Source: Dipylidium caninum (lineage: Eukaryota; Platyhelminthes; Cestoda; Cyclophyllidea; Dipylidiidae). From it: 64,000 bases of DNA. Both the position numbers and the translations under genes were made by a program. Below the pieces are notes generated by a model. The model had not been told where the DNA came from. It saw only the letters and a list, made by a program, of their open reading frames with translations, and searched no databases. The stretch spans positions 868,001 to 932,000 of the forward strand of contig QEYB01001312.1 in NCBI GenBank assembly GCA_017562135.1, written 5' to 3'. Position 1 is the stretch's first letter; each line of letters begins with the position of its first letter. Below are positions 1-10,448 of the stretch, piece after piece.

Positions 1-2323
1 CGTGAAACGAGGCCATTCGCACTCCATGCAGTTTGTTTGATAGGCGACAGCTGAGTACATTGCGAGCAGTCGGGCGATGAGCGTCAAAAGGAACTAACAA
101 ACGAGAATTGCCGTTAATTAACAAACCAGCTGCAACCGACAGAAGGTCCTCCCTTCGGCATAGAAGGAGGAGGAGGTGGATGAGGAGGCATGAACCCGGC
201 TCCACTCGTTGCTGCTTCGGTAGAGACAAAGTACGTGAATGAATTCGCTTCAGGCTGCCTTCTACTTCCTCGTAGTGCCAGTTTTTGGCGCGGCGGCCCT
301 CTGCCAGCGCCAGGGGGAAACAGAAAGGATGGCAGCTTGGTGGCTACGTCAGGCCTCGCTCGTCTCGCGGGTGGACGTGGGAATGGTGCAGTGAGGCCGA
401 CTAAACGAAGCCGCAGTGGGGAATGCAGACTAAACTGAAGCGACTGCCCAGAGCTCGCTCGGACTGTAACTACGTTGCGGACTGGCAGCTGCAATTGCAG
501 CAATCGAAACTGACAACGTTTAATAAGGCGGCCTAAAATTTTGACCCATTTTGCCAATCGTCGTTAGGTGTCTGTGGCGACATCCAACGCGGTGGACGAA
601 TGCTTCAGAGGGGTTAATTTAGGCGGCAGTTAAAATGTTCTCCGCTGCAACCGAGTGAAAAAGAGGGCTTCGGTAGCCTTCGTCAGATCGGTTCCACAAA
701 ATCTCAGCTTGTTCATGTGCGTGTGTGCCATGAAAGCGGAAAAACCTCAGATTGTCGCTAGTTCTGTGCATTTGGCACCAGTCCATTTGGCCTCCTCTCG
801 TTCCCCCAGCCGAGCTCTTCGTGGCCTCGAGGGGAGGCGAGCCAACGAGCGAGCCCGCTAGGAGAGGTCTCTTCCAGTGTTCGCGCGGACACACCCAACG
901 CAAAAATCGCTGCAGTCACCGACGAATCCCCTCACTGTCTTCCTCTTCGCGTTCACATTCCGCTGGTGTGGCATTTCATTATTGCCGCCTCTGCCGAAAG
1001 TTCATCAGGCACTTTTCAAGCTAATAAGCCTAACTAACTATCCTGTGGAATATTGAGAAGGGACTCTAAGGTCCGCCTGTGCTCCGATTGCTTCGAGAAG
1101 GCAAAGACGGCACATATCGATGTAGAATTTAAGTCGAGACACTAAGAAACACTAATAAATGAGCCAAACTCCCTCAAAATCATGATTCCTCCACAAGAAG
1201 TGAGCCAACTGGCGCTCCCTCACTCATCCCTCCGGTCCCAGGAGCGGGCTCCGTGGACAACGTCCTCCAGCAGCACTTAGATCGACAATCACTCGTTATT
1301 TTACACAGCAGGTTGGTTGAATTTTTTTCGTTGAAGGTCTTTGGAACTCGCAAAACTGCTGAGTGTGCTAGTTTCCGGCGTCTCTGCAAGAACCGCGTTG
1401 GCGGAGAGCGCTGAAGGATCCGCAGCGAGGCCGATGGACCTCCTCCCTCACGTTGGAGCACAACAACGCTGCCTGCTGGAATGACTTCGTCCAAGAGATG
1501 CCTTGTCATGGCAACTCTGGCGGGCAAAGGGAGTCTCTTACAGTCTTGAAGCCATTCGGAAGTGGGAGAAGGAAGGCGGGTTTGGAGAGGGCGCTGACAG
1601 TCATAATTAAATTTAGTAATTCAAACAACTTACCTCACAAAGTGGCAGTTTTATTTATTTTACTTGGATGCTCTCACTTATCAGCCCGACTGGCTTTCTC
1701 CTTCGTCGAATGAAGGGGTAAAAATTTGGTAGACAGGAGGAGGGCGGACTCCACGAGGTCGGCCTTCTGGCCGCCCGCAAGGGCGGCTCTCGTTTTCGAC
1801 TTGGTTGTCGAAAGACATCGACCATATCCTCCACACCTCGTGGTCATCTCCCCTTCCCGTCAACCAATAACAACAGCAAAACTTTGTCCACCTTTTCCCA
1901 TATCCTCCCCACCCCCTGCTTGGTTTAACGAGGTGCGTCCTGTGTATGCAAGCAATCACGAGGACCTTCGCGCCTCCTCTCCTCGCCCTCACTCCCTCTC
2001 TCCCTCTCTTCCTGCCTACCTACCTACCTGCCTCTGCCTCACTTACTCACTCCCTCACTCGGTGATGCAGATTAATATCAGCGCAAATTTCAGGTCACCG
2101 TGTTTTATAACGCCTTCATGGACAACTCGGACATCTCATTGAATCCGGTAAGCCCGATTAACTCTACTGGGGCTAACGTTTGATATTGCATCGATGCTGG
2201 CAGGCGTCTCGAAGTGTTCCGGGTGGCGTCGACTGGCGATGCCCCTGAAGACTTTTAAGAAAGTTAACCCACTTGTGTGGGGCAGCGGCTAAGAGGTGAT
2301 TGGGTCTTCTAAAGTCGGCTCAC
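1..2323. other. Non-coding stretch downstream of the last recovered Shal exon
   Basis: No reading frame here resembles a known protein on either strand. By position it should be the intron following the last recovered channel exon. I looked on the minus strand for the basic Kv4 segment that normally follows (consensus KARLARI) and did not find it. The sequence is GC-rich, with CT-rich runs around 1985-2060. Confidence 0.5.
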
Positions 2324-2486
2324 CATTTGCGCCCGCCGCTTGTCGGCTCGTTGGCCCTGGTGGTAGATGCGGGAGAAGTTGGAGACGATGAAGGGGACGG
2401 GGAGGGCGATCACCAGCACACCGGAGAGTGCACACGTTCCACCAATCAACTGACCCAAAATGGTCTTCGGCACCATGTCGCCATAG
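2324..2486 (-). CDS. Shal: Shal exon 3: filter, S6, start of C-terminal tail
   Basis: This exon is 163 nt. The acceptor is ...CATTTCCAG. The first base completes glycine of the filter, followed by YGDMVPKT. It encodes the S6 gate [16 protein letters not shown] and the start of the cytoplasmic tail, DKRRAQM. A GTGAGC donor follows in phase 0; reading through it gives a stop four codons later. Confidence 0.92.
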
Positions 2487-5400
2487 CTGGAAATGAGATG
2501 CAAAAAGAAAAGAGGAATAAGCACAAATCTTTAGAATTCTCCACCCCGTGACAACTTTCACCCGAAGGGTCCCCCACCTCCCCCAGGCATGGCTTTAGTG
2601 GTGTGGGCAGCGCGAAAGTCCGCCGCAGCTCCGCCGGTTCGCCTCCCGCCCGGGAGTGCGTGTCGCCGCACAGGCCGCCCTCCTCCGGCCCGCGCCAGGT
2701 CCACTCCCCACACTCTGCGCTCCGCAGTCCACTCGAGGCGAAATTGACTGCCAAACGCAAACATCGCATTAACTCCTTTTACCTCCGACTGGTTGGAACT
2801 TCAGGTAGCGTGTAAAAAGAGGAAAAGGCGGTAGAGCCGAGTCGGAGTCCAAGAGCGTCTTCTCCTGGCATACGACGACACGAGTGTCCAAATCTTTTTG
2901 ACCCGCGATCATTTTAGGCAGTCGTACCGAAGGTAATTGCCTTTCGATAGCACTTTGGCCTTAATTTTGACAATGTCTTCGCCCAAATTTATCATTAATT
3001 TGTGAAGACTGCCTCAAAGTCATGCTTGTTTTTCAAGCGACTTGAGCCTGTGGGCAGAAAAGCTTTGCCGCGGGACGGAAGTACAGTGAGGCGGACCAGG
3101 CGTGGCACCTTCGCCTCGCCTCCCAGTCATTTCTCCTCCGATGGAGGGGAAGTGGTGATGATGCCTGAGGTTATAACTAGGAGGAAGTAATTAATTGTGG
3201 GGCTCCAGTTTAGACATTTTCTATTAAAAAAAATAATATCCTCTAGCGTTATCCTTTAACGGTCGTTTTATTGTTATTCTCGGACTAAAACAAAAAAAGC
3301 AACCCTAGAATTGCTGGAGAGTTTGTGAAAAGAAGAAGAATGTGCCGGCGCTGCTCAAACCCCGTGGACTGTGCGTCCAGACGGGGCTGGCGAGGCGCCG
3401 TGGACGGCGGGAGCGGGTCGCCTCGACGCAGACGAGCCGATCGCCTGAACAGTGACATCCTCCGCCCTCCAACCCCGCCAGTAGGACGACTACCTCAGCA
3501 TGTGTGAGAGGCCCGAAGATGATGCATGCTTTTCACTTAAATAGACCTGGGTTAATTTTTATGACCTTAACACCCTTTCCGCCTCTGTCTCCTCCTTCAA
3601 GTGGCTGTTTCAGAGCTCTTCGGTGTCTAATAAATCGTGGAATTTAATTATATGTGATAGTTCAACATCGGACACGTAATAAGTCCTGAGATAAGTGCGA
3701 GAGGAAGATGAGGAGGAGGATATATGGGGGTCGGTCGACGAAAGAACATGGCCTGTATTATTACCCGTCCGAATGCGAAATTACTCGCGGTGGATAGAGA
3801 TAAAATCGGTTGTTCCACGACCGGTTGCGGGGATTGAAATCGCCCCCGCCACCTTCGCCGCCGCCCACAGGGCACGTCCTATACATAAACCGACTATTTC
3901 ACACTCGGAGGTCGGGAAAATCAGATAGGCCGGACAAAGATTCTCTGGTCGAGCCCTTCGCGCTTCGCTTTTCGCCTTCCTTTCACACGCCTCTTAATGC
4001 GGTGGGCAAAATGCGGTGCATAAGTGGCGATGACGGCTCTTTCAAGCCCCTCCGCAAACAGCTAAAATGTCCCTCCTTTTAGCTCTAGCTAGTTGGGCAG
4101 ATATTTTAAGAAGTGCTACACTGGTGGCGTGAAGCCAGTCGGAGAACGTGATACCATACTAGTGCACATCGCATGCGAGTGGCGTGGCAAGCACGAGTTT
4201 ATTTTTATCCACATCTCTCGCTTTCTCTCCCGCTCTCGCCCTGACTCTCCCTCCCTTTTCCTGCCTCTCACACACTCTCACTCCTTCTCTCCCTCGTTCC
4301 TCCTCAACTTCTTTGTTTTTCCACCAAATTGTGCACTTTTAGGCGCTGAATGCTGGTAGCACTCACACCTGTTCCTCGACTCCTCCCCAGGCTCAGGCGC
4401 AAAAGCACTTTCACGCGCCTAAGGGGAGTTGTCCAGCACGCAGGCTTGCGGTCGGGAGGGAGCTCTTGGCCCGCTCCTCATGGACCGCTCCTTTGCCCGA
4501 CATGGCGCCCAGTTTGTTGATGACACCCGCTTGAAGGTCTCCGGCTCCTCTCAAAGATAACTCGCGTCACGCTACAATCCCATTTCAAGTCTCCAAAAGA
4601 CCAGGAAGCGAACTTTGCCACCAATTCGCCCTTGCACGTCTCTTCTCCAGTCAATTCGACTGTCATGTGTGCTGGCCCCCAAGTGCTGAGAGCGAAAAGA
4701 TTTGGCACTCAGCTGTGTGCCGGCAACACTGCTTCCCCGTCGGCAGATGGCGGGGGATGAGCAACTGTCGCACTTTCCCTACTCCAAAGTGTACGCAACA
4801 GGGTCCTAATGACGTTGCCTTCTGATCCACTCATATAACAGGGTGGGGATTTCGATTGCCTAGTCACATTGTCCAATTTCATTATTAAGGGCAAAAGGCA
4901 CCATTCACATCATCTTCTCTCGCCCGATGCGGACCCGATTCCGCCTCCGGCCTCTAGACTCGTTCACTAGGCGGCCCCGACATCGCCACCACACCAGGGA
5001 CACTTGCAAATGGGATGGGAGTGGAAAGGCGGTTCGTCTTGGCTCTCTTACCTCCACTTTGCTTGCCATGAGCATCGGAACAAATCCGCTGGAAAGGTGA
5101 GGGGATGGAGAGAAGAGTGGTACATGAAGCATGAATGTGGGAGACGTGAGTAAATTAAACAACCGTCACCATCATCACCGTCACCCCAATCATCACATAA
5201 TTGACGCTGCCAAGAACAGCGAGACAATTGTCAGGCAGTGTTCAAGCCCATTGTTCCTCTTTCCAGGTGAAAAACGCTGTTTATGTCAAAAGAATTTCAT
5301 CACTGCAATGGAGCGATAAGGGTAAGGGCGTAAGAGAGGGACAAAAGAAGAGGAGGGGGCGGAGAAAGATCTCAGCACACACGATTTTCCCATTCTTCTA

Positions 5401-8400
5401 AGTGGTTGACGTTGGTGAGGCTGCCGGGTAACAAATTTTCCAACCAAAGGAGACGCACAAATCATCCCCAGTGTAAACGATAAGCGATTCAAAGCGTCTC
5501 GCCTAAGGTGGATGTGAAGGAGTCTTTTAATGCGGGACAAAAAGTCCCGATCTCTCGGAGTTACAACGTGGAGACTGCGAGAGAGACGAGTCTAGGTAAA
5601 AAAAGTACTTCACGCTTTTCAAAGCCTACAACCTCCGAGTTGCCGAAAACGCCAACTCCTCGAAAAGCCTTGATGCTGAGCGGTCCACAGCGCTGATTTA
5701 TAGTTGAGGTGTGAGTCACGAGACCCAGAAGGGTAGAGTCGATGAAGCGCAATTTCACCATGCCCGTTTTCATCCTCTTTTCTCATTAACAATTCCCCCT
5801 ATCCCTACCCCTCCCCCTCCCCCTCCCCCTCCCCCCTCCCCTCTCGTCCCCTTCGTCCTCGTCCTCGACTCCTCCTCCGCCTCCGCCTTAATGCGCAGTA
5901 CGAGACAAGGCGACGGCCAAAGGCACCTCCTCCCTCTCAGATCTCGTCTTTAAAATGACAGGGAAATGAATGAACGGCACCTACCCCAGCGTCGTCATTG
6001 TCACAATGGTGTACCAGAAGGCGGCAGGAATGCTGACGAAAGTTGTGTTGGGGACAGCCCGCTCGGCGTAGTAGATGACGGTAGCGAAGATTATCAGTGC
6101 CATGGTGAGGGAGAAGAGAAGGAAGCCCAGCTCTGAAGCGCAGGACTGGAGTGTGTAGCCGAGGATGCGGAGACCTTGAGAATGGCGGGAGAACTTGAAG
6201 ACGCGGAATACGCGGAAAACGCGTAGTGTGGTGAAGGGTCCTGATAGTGTCTGTGACGGTAAAACGGACGACAGAGGAGATGTAATTTGCGTCATCTTGT
6301 AGCCAGCCACAGCCTCTTTCAGATTCTAACATCGTCCCCACCGGCGGTAGGACGAAAGTCGGGGGATTTAAGTCAAGACCATCGGTAACTCCGGGCTTCT
6401 GGTGAAAAAATCGTCACCCCCAGCGGTCTGCCTTACTTGTGCAAGACCGTATTAACCGCAGACGGTCTTGCCTTACTTACTCCCTGTCAACTCAACGTAC
6501 TTTGCCGGAAAAGAGGCGGGAAAATTCTGGAGTAGGAGACTGTCATTGTCATTAAATTTTATCTCTTGATTGGGTACTTAGAGGGCTTCAGGTGATTGGC
6601 CAGGCTTTTTTATGATTTAATAAATTTTACATTTTTAGGTTGGAGGGAATCGCGCCTCTCGAGGTATGCACGTAAGTGTAGCGTTCGTAAGGCATTTGAA
6701 GCCCCTGTGAAAAGTGGGCAATACAAAGGCAGCTTTTTCCCCTTTCCCGTTTTGGCGACAACCCACTACTTCACCGTTCTCTCCCGGGACTGTCGCCGAG
6801 GACAATGGAGGGAGAGAGAGAGAGAGAGACTAACAAGCTCGAGTGTTTGTTTACGAGGCAAAATGAAGCCTCTCTGTGGATAGATAACTTCTAGAGGAGT
6901 CTGCCCACTCGTCACTCCCATTTTGCTGTCTTGCGAGTGATTTGCCAAGTCGCACCTTCTGATTGTATTTCGCCGTTACGACACAAGATTGATGAAACGT
7001 GGTGTAACAGCCGACTGCTGGACGTCCTAGATTTGGAATAAGAAATTTTTTTTCCTTTGAAGCTGACGAGATAGCCTGAGGGTGGCCACTTCGAGGAAGA
7101 CGAGAGAGCCCGAGGCATTTCGCCCATGGCAATGACTGCAAGATGAATCTTTTTTATGGATGCGCGGAGAGAGTGCAATGTTTTGTGCCAAGACAAAATG
7201 TTGAATAATGGTCTTGTCGACTGTGCTGCCCAACAGGGCTTGAATAGTCGCCCTCCGTGTCCCATCGCAAATTCGCATTGTGGTAGGGAGGAGAGGCAGT
7301 GGCGAGGACGAGCACTTGAACCGTGGAGCATCCGGCGACGCGAGCATGAGGTTAGGTAGGTACAAAATTTTAAAAAAATAGCACCGATGCCCATCAGTGG
7401 CCCATCACTAAGCCCAGCTTGTTCCAATATCTTGGCACACCTCTAGGTTGTTGATCCAATCAATAAGGTTGAAAAAGTTCCTGCTGCCCACACCAAAGAG
7501 CCCTCTAAACAGGAGCGGGTGTAAGTAGACAACAATACGGCGAAAGCCCAGCCGAGGATGATGGGCAGTGGGAGGGGATAAACTGCACTTCGCCTAGGCA
7601 CAGACCAGAGGCAAAAGCCCCTCCTTCGCCGCGCTCTTCCCACGGGGAGGTACTTTGAAAGGGCTAAGAGTTGTGCGCGTTGAATAAGCGCCCAACTGAG
7701 GAGTGCTGAGTGAAAGACCCGACTACGAAACTCCTCTTAGGCAGAGACGAAGGGGACTCGTCTAACACCACAGCGAGCGGCTAATTTGCCTAAACCGCTG
7801 CGACTTCACGAATAGGGAGGCCTAAAAGGCTCCCCTCCTTATCGACAGGGCGGTTCGCTAAATTTCATTTATCATGACATGAACATAGGCCGGTCCTAAA
7901 GAGTAAACTGGAAGAGGCGGCCGGAAGCGCGGGTATGTGGTGAGGGCATAGGTAGCCCATAGACAGGCATGTTAAGGGAGGCGAGGGTGGGGGGGGGGAG
8001 AGGGGAGGAGCGACCACCCGAGTGAATACACAGACTTGGGACGACCTCAAATACATGGCCCCTTGCGCAAAGCCGTGCAACCTCCTCACCTCGCGTCCAA
8101 CCCGCCTTAAGGACACGGCGTTTGCAAATTGAAATTCTCTTATTAGCCGCTATTCTCTCCTCGCCCCACTCCACAGTCTCGGCCCGAAGGGCGAGACGTC
8201 CAACCAGTCCAGGTGGACCCTGTGCGGTGTATACTAGGTGGAAGAGGGCCACATGGAATGGCGCAAAGCACACGTTTTTCTTTTTTCCCCCTTATGTAAC
8301 CAAATTCTAACAAATTCTAGCAAGGGAGGTTGGAGCTACGCTTTCGTCTAGATGAAGGTGTCGAGATAACTTTCTTGACAGTAAGAAAGCGAGGACAGAT

Positions 8401-10448
8401 AGAATGAGAAGAAGCAGACGAGGAGACGAGGAGAAAGATGAGGAGGAGAGGTGAGGTAGCCAAACTGAGGTTCTCCTGGATGCCATCAGACTGAAATTCT
8501 AAATTTCTCCATTTGATGTGAATATGTCTCCACCTATCACGATGAACACGAGTAATGCTGAGAGTGCTACACTGGAATGCGACAACCTAGGTTTCGTTCC
8601 GTCATTATCGACGCTTTGGTAAAACGAACCAACCACTCTTGCCTCACCGGGTGCTTCGGCACCTTAGCCTCGCTCTCTCCTCTCGTTCTGAGGCTATTTT
8701 AAGCCTTTCGTTCAAGATGGCCGTGGACTTTGTTCACTTGAGAGAACACAAGGGGGGCATTTGACCACAGTAGCATCATTGGAGCGACCACAGTGAGTGA
8801 ATGAGCGAAGTGAAGTGCAAGAAACCATCTATCGTAAATTAATGCAAAATAGGAGCGATAATTTGGTCCATATAGTTTTCGTTGTCCTAATGCTGATGAG
8901 AGTCACGCGATTGTAGGTTTTGAAGTTAAAAATCTCCTTATGTACCACCCGAGGAGAAACCGTGTAGAGAAAGTAATTTACATTAGAGATGAGTGAGACA
9001 CTACTCTGATGCGTCTGAAGTCGCTTTAATTTCCTTTGGGAGCGGTTATCGCATGACCAGGAGCCACTGTTCTCAGCCCGCATTAACCCTTTTTGTTGCA
9101 GCACCAACAGCTTCACTTGCATTCCTCTACTACACCGTTTTCTGTTTGAACCTTCAAACTCACTAGTAATTGGGGACAGAGAATAGGGAGTAACTTCTAA
9201 CCTTTCCATCTGTAACATTCACAATGTTATTTTGTGCATCTCATTCACTCTACTAATTTATTGTTCAAATTACTACCACTAGCGTTCAAAGTTATCTACT
9301 ACAAAACAAACTTCCGATTCCCTTGCAAGCGCCGTGGAATCAAAGAATCCACGAGCTGCTCACATCATCACTGCCACTGAGAGCTGCCTATACGGACACC
9401 AGTCCACGATCTTCAAAACGTGATGGGAAAAAGTGTTGGATTTTCTCTTAAGCTCTATTATGCAACACAACTAAGCTGTTTAATGCACATATAATAAAAT
9501 GGCTAAGCACTCATGAATGACCTTAGTGAGGCGCGGCAGGAGTTTTAAAAAGTTAAGTATATCCAGACCTACCTTCTTGTTCGGCAGCATAAGAGCGATG
9601 TAAAATGGAAGAATTGCCACGACATCAATGAGACTCATAACCGAGCGGAAGAAGAGCCACCGGTTAGGTGCTGAATACAGTCGTGCCAAGTACTCCACCG
9701 TGAATATGAGGACACAGGCAGTATCCAAACAAAAAAATGCGTTAGAGTAAACGTCACCGATGGATCTTTTGGAAAGATCGGGTGATGCTTCGGGATAAGG
9801 TATGGTTTCAAAGATGTTAGCCAAAACTGAAACTGCGATGAAAAACCCAGTTACATAATATATTACAAGGGAGACGGTCGAGTTGTCTGGGTTCTCAAAG
9901 GAAGTCCATAATTTTTGCCGAAGTGTAGTGGGACCGACACACTTTAAGTCGTCATTAGTTTTGCCCTCTCGTAGCCGTTCAGAATGTTCTCGACGACAGT
10001 CTTGGAAGTACTCGTAACAACAGTCTCCCATGCATTCGGTTGATATCCGAAAAAAGTGCATTTCATTTTCGTAGGCAAGGAAACAGTCGGCCCGCGGAAA
10101 ATGCAAAAAACCGTGGCGATAATAATCTACGATATATCGGAAAATTGCGGGATCACGGTCAAAATAATACTCATTGTTGTCTTCGTCAAAGAAGTATTCC
10201 CGTTCTGTGGAACCAAGGAGAGTATTAGGATATTGATCCACGAAGCAACGGGGGATTTCGAATTTAACGCCTGAAACATTTACACATAACTTTGAATCGC
10301 AGTAAGCAGTTGAAGGTGAGATTCTGTTTGAATCTTTAAACGGAAACTTTGGCAGTGGGTTTTTTGAAAGAGGTAGCCACCCGAGAGCACTTGCTCGAAT
10401 AATGGGTAGCCAGATAGGAAAGTTAATAACCTTTTTGGGTTGTTGCAT
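2324..10448 (-). CDS. Shal: Shal-type (Kv4) voltage-gated potassium channel, 3 exons, C-terminus missing
   Basis: Pore-forming alpha subunit of a somatodendritic A-type K+ channel in the plasma membrane. Exons are 10448-9573, 6250-5985 and 2486-2324; phases 0 and 2 join cleanly to give 435 residues. Visible features: a Kv4-like N-terminus with WLP and GWLP motifs, the region that binds KChIP in other Kv4s; a T1 tetramerisation domain (about 53-150) with the Shal zinc site HX5CX20CC (H116, C122, C143, C144); S1-S3 (about 191-288); S4 with R302, R305, R308, K311; a pore with selectivity filter TLGYGD (379-384 region); and S6 with PVPF where most Kv channels have PVPV. The frame stops at RRAQM on a GTGAGC donor. 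Known Kv4 proteins carry roughly 200 more cytoplasmic residues, so the C-terminus is expected in exon(s) outside the window. The start ATG at 10448 matches the family N-terminus. Confidence 0.95.
2487..5984 (-). other. Shal: Shal intron 2 (about 3.5 kb)
   Basis: This intron lies between the S4/pore exon and the S6 exon. It is GC-rich and holds a C/T tract near the exon 2 donor (5793-5850). No protein-like frame was found on either strand. Confidence 0.85.
5793..5850. repeat. C-rich pyrimidine tract (CCCCCT-like units)
   Basis: A near-uninterrupted run of C and T built of CCCCCT-like units lies about 135 bp into Shal intron 2. On the transcribed strand it reads as a G/A tract. Confidence 0.9.
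5985..6250 (-). CDS. Shal: Shal exon 2: S4 voltage sensor, S5, pore helix
   Basis: This exon is 266 nt. The acceptor is ...CCGTCACAG and the first codons are ACA CTA TCA. It encodes the S4 sensor with [11 protein letters not shown], the S4-S5 linker [13 protein letters not shown]5, and the pore helix ending at TMTTL plus the first two bases of the filter glycine. The donor GTAGGT gives phase 2, completed by the C that opens exon 3. Confidence 0.94.
6441..6471. repeat. Perfect 10-bp inverted repeat with 11-nt loop
   Basis: GCAAGACCGT at 6441-6450 is the exact reverse complement of ACGGTCTTGC at 6462-6471. Each arm is also followed or preceded by a CCTTACTT word (6431-6438 and 6471-6478). It is intronic in Shal; function unknown. 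Confidence 0.9.
6809..6829. repeat. (GA)n microsatellite
   Basis: A short GA dinucleotide tract within Shal intron 1. Confidence 0.85.
9573..10448 (-). CDS. Shal: Shal exon 1: N-terminus, T1 domain, S1-S3
   Basis: This exon is 876 nt, 292 codons, ending in phase 0 at AAG followed by GTAGGT. It carries the initiator ATG, the complete T1 domain with its zinc ligands, and S1 to S3. The frame reads on past the donor to a stop at 9480, but that tail has no similarity to Kv4. The exon sits in AT-rich surroundings, unlike exons 2 and 3. Confidence 0.94.

Larger units (their letters stand above)
6251..9572 (-). other. Shal: Shal intron 1 (about 3.3 kb)
   Basis: This intron lies between the T1/S1-S3 exon and the S4 exon. 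It contains a short GA microsatellite, a perfect inverted repeat at 6441-6471, and a change from GC-rich to AT-rich DNA near 8.8 kb. No coding signal was recognised. Confidence 0.85.

Noticed and set aside
1180..1527. Shal C-terminal exon
   Set aside because: A minus-strand frame after a CCCGCCAG acceptor can be read, but it lacks the conserved basic segment that follows RRAQ in Kv4 channels.
9480..9572. Read-through extension of Shal exon 1 as a truncated channel isoform
   Set aside because: The tail after the GTAGGT donor has no similarity to Kv4 and would end before S4; intron retention cannot be judged without transcripts.
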